In this document: positions 52,114 to 61,575 of the stretch, piece after piece
How the letters are laid out: the number at the start of each line of letters is the position of its first letter
How positions within the stretch are numbered: position 1 is the stretch's first letter
Source of the DNA: Streptomyces umbrinus
GTDB lineage: Bacteria > Actinomycetota > Actinomycetes > Streptomycetales > Streptomycetaceae
DNA length: 64,000 nucleotides
NCBI RefSeq assembly: GCF_030817415.1
Contig: NZ_JAUSZI010000002.1
Span: forward strand, 868,001-932,000
Direction of reading: 5' to 3'
Translations under genes and position numbers: made by a program
The notes under the pieces: generated by a model
Databases searched by the model: none
Told to the model about the DNA's origin: nothing
The model's input: only the letters and a program-made list of their open reading frames with translations

Positions 52114-52646
52114 AGGCCCGAGGCAGCAGGGGCGGCCACGACGTCGCCGCTCTCGTGCTGCGCGCGACGCTGGGCCCGATGCTCTTCGCGCACGGCTGGA
52201 ACAAGGTCGCAGGGCCGGGCGGACTCAAGGGCACGACGGGCTGGTTCGAGGCGCTCGGCCTGAAGCCGCCCGAGGTGCACGCCCGGATGGCTGCCGGGAC
52301 CGAGATGGCGGCGGGCGTGGGCATCACCCTGGGCGCGGCCAACCCTCTCCCGGCGGCGGCAGCGGTGGGTCTGATGGCCGTGGCGGCCCGGACCGACCAC
52401 CGGGGCAAGGGTTTCTTCGTCTTCAAGGGCGGCTGGGAGTACGTCGGTGTCGTGGGCGGCACGGCCGTCGCGCTGGCGGCGCTGGGCAACGGCAGGTACT
52501 CGCTCGACGGGCTGCTGCGACGTCAACGCGCGGGTACGGGGCCCGCGTTGCTGGCGGCGGGAATCGGCACGGCGAGCGCGGCGGCGCTGCTGGCCGTGTG
52601 CTACCGGCCGGAGCGGAAGCCGGACGAGACACAAACAGATCACTGA
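52110..52646 (+). CDS. DoxX-family membrane protein
   Basis: A 178-residue integral membrane protein with four likely helices (VLRATLGPMLFAHGWNKV, AAGVGITLGAANPLPAAAAV, YVGVVGGTAVALAALG, GTGPALLAAGIGTASAAALL). DoxX proteins are small, function poorly defined, some linked to quinone-coupled redox. It overlaps the SDR stop by GTGA, so it belongs to the operon. It could couple reducing equivalents to the membrane or assist transport; neither is shown. Confidence 0.75.
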   Translation: MKARGSRGGHDVAALVLRATLGPMLFAHGWNKVAGPGGLKGTTGWFEALGLKPPEVHARMAAGTEMAAGVGITLGAANPLPAAAAVGLMAVAARTDHRGKGFFVFKGGWEYVGVVGGTAVALAALGNGRYSLDGLLRRQRAGTGPALLAAGIGTASAAALLAVCYRPERKPDETQTDH

Positions 52647-52683
52647 GTACAACCAGGGCTATCAGGACTATCAGGGAGTCGAC

Positions 52684-53841
52684 ATGGACGCGGCTGACTT
52701 CAGCGCGGTGCTGTCCGAGGTCCGGCGCTTCGTCCGGGAACGCGTCGTGCCGCTTGAGGCGGAGATCGACGAGAAGGACGAGATGCCCGCGGACATCCGC
52801 GAGGCGGCCAAGAAGATGGGCCTGTTCGGCTTCGCGCTGCCCGAGGAGTACGGCGGGCTGGGTCTGTCGATGTACGAGGAGGCCCAGCTCATGTTCGAGC
52901 TCGGCTACACGACTCCGTCACTGCGGTCGATGTTCGGGACGAACAACGGCATCGCGGGTCATGTCCTCATGGTCGGCGGCACGGAGAAGCAGAAGGCCGA
53001 GTGGCTGCCGAGGATCGCCTCCGGTGACGTACTGGCGTCGTTCGCGCTCACCGAGCCCGAGGCCGGGTCCGACCCGTCGACGCTGACCACACGCGCCCAT
53101 CTGGAAGGCGACGAGTGGGTGATCAACGGTGCCAAGCGGTACATCACCAACGCCCCGCTCGCCGACGTCTTCATGGTCTTCGCCCGCACCGACCCCGACG
53201 CGCCACGCACCCGTGGGATCTCCACGTTCCTGGTCCCGGCCGGCACGCCGGGCCTCACCGTGGCTCCGAAGGACCACAAGATGGGCCAGTTCGGCGCCTG
53301 GACCGCCGACGTGTTCTTCGACGACGTACGGGTACCGGCCTCCGCGCTCGTCGGTGGCGAGGACGGCCTGAACCGGGGCTTCGGCACGGCGATGGGCTGC
53401 ATCGCGCACGGCAGGGTGCACATCTCGGCGCTCTGCGTGGGCATGGCCGAGCGGCTGGTCCACGAGTCGGTCGAGTACGCCGGCACCCGCCGCCAGTCCG
53501 GCAGGCTGATCGGCTCCTTCCAACTGGTCCAGGGCCTGGTCGCCGACTCGATGACCGACTACTACGCCGGGCGCGCCACGGTCCTGGAGGCCGCCCGCGC
53601 CTTCGACGCCGGTACGGACACCAAGATCGGACCGTCCTGCACGAAGTACTTCGCCAGCGAGATGGTGTGGCGGGTCGCGGACCGGGCGGTGCAGATACAC
53701 GGCGGCGCGGGCTATATGCGCGGAGTCGCCGTCGAGCGCTTCTACCGCGACGCGCGTCTCTTCCGTATCTACGAGGGCACGAGTCAGGTCCAGCAGGTGA
53801 TCATCGCGAAGGCTCTGCTGGGAAAGGCGACACAAGGTTGA
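52684..53841 (+). CDS. Acyl-CoA dehydrogenase with canonical Glu
   Basis: A 385-residue ACAD: PEEYGGLGLSM, LTEPEAGSDPSTLTTRA, WVINGAKRYITNAPLAD, IHGGAGYMRG and the active-site Glu in IYEGTSQVQQVIIAKALLG, as in medium- and short-chain dehydrogenases. It should work as a homotetramer on its own. ATG 52684 follows GGGAG. Last gene of the 48407-53841 operon; 114 bp before the kinase gene. Confidence 0.9.
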   Translation: MDAADFSAVLSEVRRFVRERVVPLEAEIDEKDEMPADIREAAKKMGLFGFALPEEYGGLGLSMYEEAQLMFELGYTTPSLRSMFGTNNGIAGHVLMVGGTEKQKAEWLPRIASGDVLASFALTEPEAGSDPSTLTTRAHLEGDEWVINGAKRYITNAPLADVFMVFARTDPDAPRTRGISTFLVPAGTPGLTVAPKDHKMGQFGAWTADVFFDDVRVPASALVGGEDGLNRGFGTAMGCIAHGRVHISALCVGMAERLVHESVEYAGTRRQSGRLIGSFQLVQGLVADSMTDYYAGRATVLEAARAFDAGTDTKIGPSCTKYFASEMVWRVADRAVQIHGGAGYMRGVAVERFYRDARLFRIYEGTSQVQQVIIAKALLGKATQG

Positions 53842-53955
53842 ATCGAACACCAACTCACCATTTTCGCAAGGATGTTGGGATAGTCTCCCGCTGACCGACG
53901 TCAGTCGCGCACGCCGCGCTCGTCGCACATGTCACGCGAGAGACCGGGATCCCCC

Positions 53956-55932
53956 ATGACTGACCTCCAGCTCAACCGGTCCGTCGCGCTCGCCTACGCG
54001 GCGGTCGGCATGGACCCGCCGGCCCCGGTCCCGCTCAGGAAGAACGATCCCGCACGGGTCGGCCCCTATGTGCTGATGTCACGGCTGGGCAGCGGCGGAA
54101 TGGGCCGGGTCTATCTGGGCCGCGACACCGTCGGCGGGACGGGAATGGCCGCCGTCAAGGTGATCAGGCCCGAATACGCGGAGGATCCCCGGTTCCGCAA
54201 GCGCTTCGAGCGCGAGGTCGGCGCACTGGACCGCGTCCAGGGGGCACACATCGTACGGCTGCTGGGCAGTGGCTTCGACGAGGACCTGGTGTGGGTCGCC
54301 ACCGAGTACGTCCCAGGGCCGACGCTCGACGAAGTCGTCACCGCGCGCGGGCCGGTCGACGCGACGGTGGCCTGGCGGCTGATGGCCGACATGGGGCGTG
54401 CGGTCGAAGCCATCTGGCGTGCGGGGATCGTCCACCGTGACCTCAAGCCGTCCAATGTGATCCTGGCGGCCGATGGCGCTCGCGTCATCGACTTCGGTGT
54501 CGTCCGGGCCACCGACGACACCTCGATCACCGCGACGGGCCAGAACGTGGGCACCCCCGCCTTCATGTCCCCGGAACAGGTCCGGGGCAACGAGGTGACG
54601 GCCGCCTCCGACGTCTTCGCGCTGGCCTCCGCCCTCGCCTACGCCGTCACCGGGCGGGCGCCGTTCGGCGAGGGGACGGGTGTCGACGTCCTGCACCGGG
54701 TGGCCTTCGAAGCGCCGCGGGAGGAAGTCCTCACCAAGGTGGCGGCCGTCGACGCGGACCTGGCCGAGTTCATCCGTGCCTGTCTGGACAAGGATCCTCT
54801 GAGCCGCCCATTACCGGAGGCGGTCTTCAGGACCGCCATCGGGCACCAACTGCCGGCTCCTGACGGGCAGCCGCTCCGGTCCGCCCCGAAGTGGGCACCC
54901 CTGGGCGACGGACGGCCCGCCGCCCTCGCCGCGGCGCCGCCCGTGGACCCGTCCACCGGCTCCGTCGCGTCCGTCGCCCCTGCCGCGCCGATGCCCGGGA
55001 GGCGCAGAAGGCCGACGCCCGGAAGGCGCAGAAAACTGATGGCGGGCGCCGCTGCCATGGCGGGCGTCCTGGTCGCCGGGGGCATCACCGTCGCCCTTCT
55101 GCGGCAGGGCGACACCGCACCCTCGGCCGGCACCGGGCCGCAGGCGTCGTCGGCCGTGACGGAGAAGGGGGCCTCGGTGCCCACCAGTTCGCAGAAGGCG
55201 CCGAAGGCCACTCCGTCGAAGACGGGCCTCGACCAGGCCGCGGAGAAGTCCCCCGGTGACGAGGGCTCACGGGATCCCGCGACGCTGGACATCCGAACCT
55301 CCCGCTGTCCCGCCGAGATCGCGTCGGGATCCCAGGGCGTCTGCGTCGAGGCACTGCAGATGCTTCTCGTGGGGCACGGCCTGCGCGTCACGATCGACGG
55401 ACGGTTCGGGGAGGCGACCCTCACCGCGGTCAGGGCCCTCCAGAGCGAGGCCGGTATCACCGTCGACGGAAAGGTCGGCGAGGCGACCAAGAAGCTGCTG
55501 TACGGCAAGCCGCCCGGGCCGGTCAAGGCCGGCGCGGTCACCGTGACCCAGAGCGTCGACGGCGCGTCGGTCGCCCGGTGCCTCGACATCCGCGAGCCGG
55601 ACGCACAGGTGTGGGGATGCCAGGGCACGGCCACCCAGAAGTGGGCGCTGTACCGGGTGTCCGGTCAGAGTTCCGAGTACGTCGTTGTCAACCAGGGCAG
55701 CCACCTCTGCCTGGACGCCGGCACGGTGGGCCGGAACGGCCAGCAGATCCGGGCCAGGAACTGCGACGGACAGAGCGCCCAGAGATGGCGGCTCGGTGGC
55801 GGCGGAACACTGGTCAGCGTCCCGGACGGCCTCTGCCTGGACGCGGAGGCCAACACCTCCGGCCAGGACGGTCAAAGGGTGCAGGGCTGGGGTTGCGCGG
55901 GCAGCATCAACCAGGTGTGGAACTGGTCCTGA
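53956..55932 (+). CDS. Receptor-type Ser/Thr kinase with peptidoglycan-binding and ricin-B ectodomain
   Basis: A 658-residue bitopic kinase. Hanks kinase domain (about 38-300): glycine loop LGSGGMGRVYLG (44-55), Lys68 in AAVKVI, HRDLKPSN (160-167), DFG (179-181) and GTPAFMSPEQ. A Pro/Arg-rich juxtamembrane stretch precedes one membrane helix (361-382). Outside are a Ser/Thr linker, a peptidoglycan-binding-1 domain (450-517; VTIDGRFGEAT, ITVDGKVGEAT) and a ricin-B lectin (528-658) with repeated CLD...QxW blocks. It should sense cell-wall glycans or sugars and phosphorylate cytosolic targets. ATG 53956 is preferred over 53929 because of GGGAT upstream. It is the only signalling kinase in the window. 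Confidence 0.85.
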   Translation: MTDLQLNRSVALAYAAVGMDPPAPVPLRKNDPARVGPYVLMSRLGSGGMGRVYLGRDTVGGTGMAAVKVIRPEYAEDPRFRKRFEREVGALDRVQGAHIVRLLGSGFDEDLVWVATEYVPGPTLDEVVTARGPVDATVAWRLMADMGRAVEAIWRAGIVHRDLKPSNVILAADGARVIDFGVVRATDDTSITATGQNVGTPAFMSPEQVRGNEVTAASDVFALASALAYAVTGRAPFGEGTGVDVLHRVAFEAPREEVLTKVAAVDADLAEFIRACLDKDPLSRPLPEAVFRTAIGHQLPAPDGQPLRSAPKWAPLGDGRPAALAAAPPVDPSTGSVASVAPAAPMPGRRRRPTPGRRRKLMAGAAAMAGVLVAGGITVALLRQGDTAPSAGTGPQASSAVTEKGASVPTSSQKAPKATPSKTGLDQAAEKSPGDEGSRDPATLDIRTSRCPAEIASGSQGVCVEALQMLLVGHGLRVTIDGRFGEATLTAVRALQSEAGITVDGKVGEATKKLLYGKPPGPVKAGAVTVTQSVDGASVARCLDIREPDAQVWGCQGTATQKWALYRVSGQSSEYVVVNQGSHLCLDAGTVGRNGQQIRARNCDGQSAQRWRLGGGGTLVSVPDGLCLDAEANTSGQDGQRVQGWGCAGSINQVWNWS

Positions 55933-55944
55933 CGCAGCGCCGGT

Positions 55945-57060
55945 TCAGATGCCGAGCCGGTCGAGCAGCCGCTCGTGGTACACCGCCGGGCCGCCGAAGA
56001 GCAGCTGTGAGGACTTGGCCCGCCGGAAGTACAGGTGGGCCGGGTGCTCCCAGGTGAAGCCGATGCCGCCGTGGACCTGGATGTTCTCCATGGCCGCGAA
56101 CATGTAGGCCCGTGAGCAGCAGGCGTGGGCGACGGCGGCGGCGACCGGGAAGTCGGGGGTTCCCTCGGCGGCCGACCGTGCCGCCTCGCGGGACGCGGCC
56201 TCGGCCAGCTCCACCTGCACGAGCATGTCCGCACACTTGTGCTTGACGGCCTGGAAGGAACCGATCGGCCGGCCGAACTGATGCCGCGTACGGGCGTAGT
56301 CGGCGCTCATTTCCAGACACCGGCGGGCCCCGCCCGCCTGCTCGGCGGCCAGCCCGACCGTGGCGATGTCCAGGACCCTGGCCATGACGCGCCCGCCCGC
56401 CCCGTCCGCGCCGACGAGGGCGGCCGGCACGGTGTCGAACGTCAGCCTGGCCATCGCCCGGGTGGCGTCCAGGGTCTCCATCGCCTCGGCTGCCACACCG
56501 GCGGAAGTCCGCTCCACCGCGAAGAGCGACGGACCGGCGACGGTACGAGCGACCACGAGGACCAGGTCGGCCGTCGTACCGTCGATCACGAAGGACTTGC
56601 GGCCGTTCAGCCGCCAGCCTCCGTCCCCGTCAGGTACCGCGCGGGCGGAGATCAGGGCGGGGTCCCAGGAGCCACCGTCCTCGGCGACAGCGAGGGCCGC
56701 GGTGGTCCGCCCGGCCGCGATGCCGGGGAGATGACGCGCACAGGCGCCCTTGTCGCCGGAGGCGAGCAAGGCCTGGGCCGCGAGCACGACCGTCGAGAAG
56801 AAGGGTGAGCAGAGCAGGGCGCGGCCCATCTCCTCCAGGACGACGCCGAGTTCGACCGGGCCGAAGCCGTCGCCGCCGTACTCCTCGGGGATCACCAGGC
56901 TCGGCAGCCGCAACTGGTCGGCCGCTTGGGCCCACACGTCGAGGTCGAAGCGCGGCTCACTCTCCATGAGCTTGCGGACCGCCTCCTCAGGAGACCTGGC
57001 TTCCAGGAACTGCCTTACGGAGGACCGGAGTTCCCTCAACTCGCTATCGTCGGCGCTCAC
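55945..57060 (-). CDS. Acyl-CoA dehydrogenase, short subunit of a pair
   Basis: A 371-residue short-type ACAD, GTG start at 57060. It resembles those at 33113 and 39379: PEEYGGDGFGPVELGVVLEE, reduced loop VAEDGGSWDP, IQVHGGIGFTWEHPAHLYF, LLFGGPAVYHERLLDRLGI. It overlaps the stop of the long ACAD (GTGA, 57057-57060), here in the order long then short, the reverse of the 33-34 kb pair. Probable alpha2beta2 partner of that protein. Confidence 0.9.
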   Translation of the reverse strand: MSADDSELRELRSSVRQFLEARSPEEAVRKLMESEPRFDLDVWAQAADQLRLPSLVIPEEYGGDGFGPVELGVVLEEMGRALLCSPFFSTVVLAAQALLASGDKGACARHLPGIAAGRTTAALAVAEDGGSWDPALISARAVPDGDGGWRLNGRKSFVIDGTTADLVLVVARTVAGPSLFAVERTSAGVAAEAMETLDATRAMARLTFDTVPAALVGADGAGGRVMARVLDIATVGLAAEQAGGARRCLEMSADYARTRHQFGRPIGSFQAVKHKCADMLVQVELAEAASREAARSAAEGTPDFPVAAAVAHACCSRAYMFAAMENIQVHGGIGFTWEHPAHLYFRRAKSSQLLFGGPAVYHERLLDRLGI

Positions 57061-58277
57061 GCGCGTGCCTCCTTCGGCAGACCGAGGACCCGTTCCGCGA
57101 GGATGTTCTTCATGATCTCCTCGGTGCCGCCGAGGATGCGCAACGCCGGGGTGGCCAGGAGGAGTTCGGACCAGGCGTACGTGCCCCACTTGCCGGTGTC
57201 GGCGACGAGCCGGGGTCCGAGGCAGTCCGCGACGAAGTGGGCGGCCCTGGTGAGATTCTGACCGTACATCAGCTTGGCGACGGACCTCTCCGGGCCAGGC
57301 GTGACGCCCGCCCGCAGCGTGCGCAGGGCGCGCGTGTTGAGGTGCTCGGTGGCCATGGCGTCCACGAGGAGTTCTGCGAGACGGGCGCGCAGGGCGCGGT
57401 CGTCCCAGGTCCAGGTGGCGCGCATCAGTGCCGAGAGCCGGTCCGGGGACAGGGCCGCGGCCACCGGTCCCGCACCCTCGCTGCCGACCGTCGCGCGCTC
57501 GTTCATCAGGGTGGTCAGGGCGACGGTCCAGCCGCCGTCGATCTCGCCGAGGCGGTGGTCCTCGGGGACGCGCACGTCGGTGAGGAAGACCTCGTTGAAG
57601 TCCGCGCCCCCGGTCATCTGCCTGAGCGGCCGGACCTCGACACCGGGGGCGTCCATGGGGACCAGGAAAGCCGTGATGCCGCGGTGCTTGGGCGCGTCCG
57701 GATTCGTACGGGTCAGTGCGAGGCCGATCTGGCTGTGCTGGGCGACCGACGTCCACACCTTCTGGCCGTTGAGCACCCAGTCCTCGCCGTCACGGACGGC
57801 CTTCGTCGCCACGCTCGCCAGGTCCGATCCCGCGCCGGGCTCACTGAACAGCTGGCAGGCGATGGCGTCCCCGCGGTACATCGCGGGCAACCAGCGGTCC
57901 TTGATGCGGGGTTGGGCGTGGGCGAGGATCGTCGGGCCGATCATGCCCAGGCCGATCACGCTCAGCGTGCCGGTGTCGGCGACGTCGTACTCGGACTCGA
58001 TGGCGTCGTAGAGCAGGTCATGGACGGGGGTGAGGCCACGGCCGCCGTACTCGGGCGGGCCGGTGATCCAGCCGAAGCCGTTCTCGTGGCGGATCCGCTG
58101 CCAGTCCCTCGCCCGTTGCACGTGCTCCCGCTCCTCCTCCGGCGGGAGGCTGCTGAAGTACGCCATCGAGTCGTCGCCCTCGCCCCAGGTGAAGGCGGTG
58201 CGGTCGGGGGCCTTCGCCACGTGCGCGTCGAGGAAGCGGCGCACCTCGGCGGTGAAGTCCTGCATGTCATGTTCCAT
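57057..58277 (-). CDS. Acyl-CoA dehydrogenase, long subunit of a pair
   Basis: A 406-residue long-type ACAD: PPEYGGRGLTPVHDLLYDAI, FSEPGAGSDLASVATKA, WVLNGQKVWTSVAQHSQIG and LGGTEEIMKNILAERVLGLP. The N-terminus (MEHDMQDFTAEVRRFLDAHV) includes an alternative ATG at 58265. A 32-bp spacer with a duplicated GCTGCTTTCAGGT separates it from the thiolase. Coupled to the short ACAD, it delivers electrons to ETF, whose genes sit at the other end of the operon. Confidence 0.9.
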   Translation of the reverse strand: MEHDMQDFTAEVRRFLDAHVAKAPDRTAFTWGEGDDSMAYFSSLPPEEEREHVQRARDWQRIRHENGFGWITGPPEYGGRGLTPVHDLLYDAIESEYDVADTGTLSVIGLGMIGPTILAHAQPRIKDRWLPAMYRGDAIACQLFSEPGAGSDLASVATKAVRDGEDWVLNGQKVWTSVAQHSQIGLALTRTNPDAPKHRGITAFLVPMDAPGVEVRPLRQMTGGADFNEVFLTDVRVPEDHRLGEIDGGWTVALTTLMNERATVGSEGAGPVAAALSPDRLSALMRATWTWDDRALRARLAELLVDAMATEHLNTRALRTLRAGVTPGPERSVAKLMYGQNLTRAAHFVADCLGPRLVADTGKWGTYAWSELLLATPALRILGGTEEIMKNILAERVLGLPKEARA

Positions 58278-58309
58278 CGGGGGTCCCCTGCTGCTTTCAG
58301 GTGCTGCTT

Positions 58310-59458
58310 TCAGGTCGAGAGGATCGTGACCGCCGACACGCCCGGTGCGCCGTACAGGTGGGTGTAGCCGACGCGCGGTGTGCCGGGGATCTGCCGGGTG
58401 CCCGCCGTGCCGCGCAGTTGGAGCACGATCTCGTGGATCTGGCGCAGGCCGGAGGCCCCGATGGGCTCACCGTTGCCGAGCAGCCCGCCGTCCGTGTTGA
58501 CCGGAAGCCGGCCACCGATCTCGGTGGCGCCCTCGGCGATGAGGCGTTCCTGTTCGCCGTCCTTGCAGAGGCCGTTCTCCGCCATGTGGATGATCTCGGA
58601 CCCGGCGTCGGTGTCCTGGAGCTGAGCCACGTCGACGTCCTCGGGTCCGATGCCTGCCCGTTCGTACGCCTCGCGTGAGGCGTCGACCGTCGGGCTTTCC
58701 ACCGGCTCTCCCACGGGGAACGACGGGCTCTGCACCTCGAAGGCACCGAGCCTGCGGCTGCGCAGGGAGGTGGACCGGATCCGTACGGGCGTGGAGGTGT
58801 ACTTGTGGGCCTGGTCGGCGCGGCACAGCACGAGGGCCGCTGCGCCCTCGTCCGGGCCGCAGTACATGTACTGGCGGAGTGGGTGGTTGAGGACCGGGGA
58901 GGCGAGAACCTCCTCAGGTGTGAGGGGAGTTCGGCGCCAGGCCTTCTCGTTTCCGGCCGCGTTGCGGAAGTTCTTCGACGCCACGCGCGCGAGCGTCTCG
59001 TGGGAGATGCCGTGGTCGTGCATATAGCGGTTGATCTTCATGCCGAAGAAGTGGGTGGTGAGGAAGAGCCCGGTCTGTCCGTACCAGGGGGGGATGCCGG
59101 CGACGGAGGGGTCCGCGGCGAACGCGCCGCGCGGGTGTTTGTCCAGGCCGATGGCGATGGTCAGGTCGTGCTCGCCGGTCTCGATGGCCCGGGCTGCGAG
59201 GGCCACCGCCGTACCGGCCGTGGCACAGCCGTTGAACACGCCCCGCAGCGGAACGCCCGTGAGGCCCAGTTTGCCGACGATCGCGTCCGGGTTCGCGACC
59301 TCGAAGCTGCCGACGTAACCGCCCTGGATCTGCGGCCAGGTCACGCCCGCGTCGGCGAGCGCGAGCCGTACGGCGTCCGCACCCATGTCCATGGCGGGCT
59401 TGCCGGGAAACCGGCCGAAGGGGTGGAGCCCCACCCCGATGATGACGGCCTCGGTCAT
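58310..59458 (-). CDS. SCP-x-type thiolase/acetyl-CoA acetyltransferase-like protein
   Basis: A 382-residue thiolase-fold protein with the nucleophilic Cys78 in GVFNGCATAGTAVAL. The usual GHP motif reads GNGEPIGASGLRQ, so the His that normally activates CoA is replaced by Glu. This GEP variant occurs in a subset of lipid-transfer-protein thiolases. It overlaps the DUF35 gene by 4 bp, forming the second thiolase/DUF35 pair in the window, this one with Cys retained. Confidence 0.85.
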   Translation of the reverse strand: MTEAVIIGVGLHPFGRFPGKPAMDMGADAVRLALADAGVTWPQIQGGYVGSFEVANPDAIVGKLGLTGVPLRGVFNGCATAGTAVALAARAIETGEHDLTIAIGLDKHPRGAFAADPSVAGIPPWYGQTGLFLTTHFFGMKINRYMHDHGISHETLARVASKNFRNAAGNEKAWRRTPLTPEEVLASPVLNHPLRQYMYCGPDEGAAALVLCRADQAHKYTSTPVRIRSTSLRSRRLGAFEVQSPSFPVGEPVESPTVDASREAYERAGIGPEDVDVAQLQDTDAGSEIIHMAENGLCKDGEQERLIAEGATEIGGRLPVNTDGGLLGNGEPIGASGLRQIHEIVLQLRGTAGTRQIPGTPRVGYTHLYGAPGVSAVTILST

Positions 59459-59925
59459 GACGCCTCCTCCTCGACCGGCTCTGCTTGGGCGGACTCCTCG
59501 ACCGGGGCGAACGCGAACGTCATGACCTCCGTGCCGTCGTCCCGCACGGCATAGGGCACGAGCGTCAGCCGCATGTCCTGCCCGATCCGCAGCTTCTCCG
59601 GGTCGGGCTCGGTGAGACGGGCCTCGACCAGCAGCTCGCCGGCGAGTTCGACGTAACCGACCGCGTACGGCTCGAAGGTCTCGGGGCCGTCGTACGGCGG
59701 GGACGGCGGGCGGAAGTTCTGGGTCGTGTACGTCCACAGCGTCCCGCGGTCCGCGAGCAGCCGTATCTTCGACTCGTCGCTCGCGCACCGGACGCAGTCC
59801 GAGGCCGCCGGGAAACTCACCAGACCGCACGCCGTGCACTCGGAGCCGATGAGCCGGAGGGGTTCGGATGCGGAGGGCGGCCAGGTGAACAGGCCTTCGG
59901 TGACCGGCCGTTGCGTCGTCGTCAT
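59455..59925 (-). CDS. DUF35 protein (Zn ribbon and OB fold)
   Basis: A 156-residue protein with Zn ribbon CTACGLVSFPAASDCVRC and an OB fold (DRGTLWTYTTQNFRPP, YAVGYVELAGELLVEARL). It has an acidic, Ala/Glu-rich tail. Start ATG 59925 is one base after the SDR stop and its stop overlaps the thiolase start, so it is made in step with that enzyme and presumably binds it. Confidence 0.85.
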   Translation of the reverse strand: MTTTQRPVTEGLFTWPPSASEPLRLIGSECTACGLVSFPAASDCVRCASDESKIRLLADRGTLWTYTTQNFRPPSPPYDGPETFEPYAVGYVELAGELLVEARLTEPDPEKLRIGQDMRLTLVPYAVRDDGTEVMTFAFAPVEESAQAEPVEEEAS

Positions 59926-59926
59926 C

Positions 59927-60838
59927 TCACGCCCCGTTCCGGTTGCCGAGGGCGTCGGCGTTCGGAGCCGCCTTGGCCACCAGGTTCGGTACGACGGAGG
60001 ACAGCTCCTCCGGAGTCCATCGAGTCTCGGCACTCGCACCGGGGCCGTTGACCCAGCCCTCCAGTACGGTGATCCGGTTGCCGACGACGCCGAACACCCG
60101 GCCGGTGACCTCGCGCGACGCCGCCGAGCCCAGCCACACCACGAGTGGGGAGATGGCCTCCGGGGTCAGGTCCTCGCTCTCGGCGGCCCGCTTCATCATC
60201 TCGATGTCCTCGGTCAGCCGGGTGAGCGCGGTGGGCGCGATGGCGTTCACCGTCACGCCGTAGCGGGCGAGTTCGGCCGCGGCGATGACGGTGAGGCTCG
60301 CGATGCCGGCCTTGGCCGAGCCGTAGTTCGACTGACCCGGGTTGCCGAAGATGCCGGACGGAGAGGTGGTGTTGATGACCCTGGCGTCGTTGTCGTGACC
60401 GGACTTGGCACGCCCCCGCCAGTACGCGGCCGCGTGGTGCAGGGTGGCGAAGCTGCCCTTGAGATGGACGGCGAGCACACTGTCCCAGTCCCGCTCCGTC
60501 ATCGACACGATCATCCGGTCGCGGAGGATGCCGGCGTTGTTGACCAGCACGTCGAGGCCGCCGTAGGTGTCCACGGCCTGCTGGACGAGCCGGCCGGCGC
60601 CCTCCCAGGTGGAGATGTCGTCCGTGTTCGCCACCGCCTCGCCGCCGGCCGCGACGATTTCGTCGACCACGGTCTGCGCGGGCCCGGCCGAGGAGCCCCC
60701 TCCGTCGCGTGAACCGCCCAGGTCGTTGACCACGACCTTCGCGCCGTGCGCGGCGAACGCCAGGGCGTGTGCCCTGCCGATCCCGTTGCCGGCCCCGGTG
60801 ACGACCACGACACGGCCGTAGACCACTCCTTCAGACAT
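59927..60838 (-). CDS. HSD17B4/ChsB1-like SDR, paralogue of the one at 51202
   Basis: A 303-residue SDR: TGAGNGIGRAH, VVVNDLGGSRDGGG, VNNAGILRDRMIVSMTERDW, NTTSPSGIFGNPGQSNYGS with YGSAK. It matches its paralogue in length and in the C-terminal VNGPGASAETRWTPEEL region. Expected to oxidise a 3-hydroxyacyl-CoA ahead of the thiolase two genes downstream. Start ATG 60838 lies two bases after the preceding stop. Confidence 0.9.
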   Translation of the reverse strand: MSEGVVYGRVVVVTGAGNGIGRAHALAFAAHGAKVVVNDLGGSRDGGGSSAGPAQTVVDEIVAAGGEAVANTDDISTWEGAGRLVQQAVDTYGGLDVLVNNAGILRDRMIVSMTERDWDSVLAVHLKGSFATLHHAAAYWRGRAKSGHDNDARVINTTSPSGIFGNPGQSNYGSAKAGIASLTVIAAAELARYGVTVNAIAPTALTRLTEDIEMMKRAAESEDLTPEAISPLVVWLGSAASREVTGRVFGVVGNRITVLEGWVNGPGASAETRWTPEELSSVVPNLVAKAAPNADALGNRNGA

Positions 60839-60840
60839 CC

Positions 60841-61575
60841 TCAACTCCTTGCTGAATACGACGCGTTGACATCGCCGAGCAGTACGCGCGGATCCTCGCT
60901 GCCGCAGGCGCACCTGCCCGTGGCGACGCGGCCCGCAATGCCGAGAGGTGTCTCGGGGAGCGGCGAGGCACGCCCCTCCCCCGCCGCGACGTACAGCTGT
61001 CCGTCCTCGCGCTCGCCGACCCGCCATTCGGCGCCGTTCACGTGTGCGCCGCACCGCTCGGGGCATTCCAGGGCGAGAGCCGGTCCCACGGCGGAGATCA
61101 GGCAGGCGGACACGCCCACCCCGCGGAGTATCGGCACGGCCGCGGGCCGGGCCAGTACGAGGGACGTCGAGCGGAACATCTCACCGAGATCGGCTGCTCC
61201 GGCGAGACCTTCCAGGGTCTCCGCCGACAGGCCGATCACCGCGTGCGGGTCCAGTTCGCGGTGGAAGACCGAGGTCCGGCGATGGTCCCAGCCCATCGCC
61301 TCCGCGATGCCGTAGGTCACCTTGAGCGACCGCAGTGCGCCGATCACCGCGTGACCCCAGAAGCCCTCGAAGCCGGAGGTGGTCAGCAGCGCCCGCTGCC
61401 CGGCGGTCAGTCCGTGCTCCCGCAGCCGTGCCGTGACCCATGCGGTGTCCCGGGCGAGTTCCGCCCAGGTCAGCTCCATGTCCCGCATGCCGTCGGCGGC
61501 GGGGAAGCGTACGAGGTAGGCCAGTTCGGGCCGGTCGAGTGTCCTGGCGCGGGCCAGGGTGTCGGCGCGCGCCAT
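60841..61575 (-). CDS. Uncharacterised protein resembling an AMP-ligase N-terminal part
   Basis: A 244-residue protein of unknown function. LTWAELARDTAWVTARLREH and GQRALLTTSGFEGFWGHAVI recall the N-terminal subdomain of adenylate-forming ligases, but no ATP-binding loop or C-terminal Lys domain is present. Two Cys clusters (CPERCGAHV; GRCACGS) may bind metal. The start shares one base with the stop of the PaaK-like gene (TGATG), so the two proteins may work as a split enzyme. Confidence 0.55.
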   Translation of the reverse strand: MARADTLARARTLDRPELAYLVRFPAADGMRDMELTWAELARDTAWVTARLREHGLTAGQRALLTTSGFEGFWGHAVIGALRSLKVTYGIAEAMGWDHRRTSVFHRELDPHAVIGLSAETLEGLAGAADLGEMFRSTSLVLARPAAVPILRGVGVSACLISAVGPALALECPERCGAHVNGAEWRVGEREDGQLYVAAGEGRASPLPETPLGIAGRVATGRCACGSEDPRVLLGDVNASYSARS

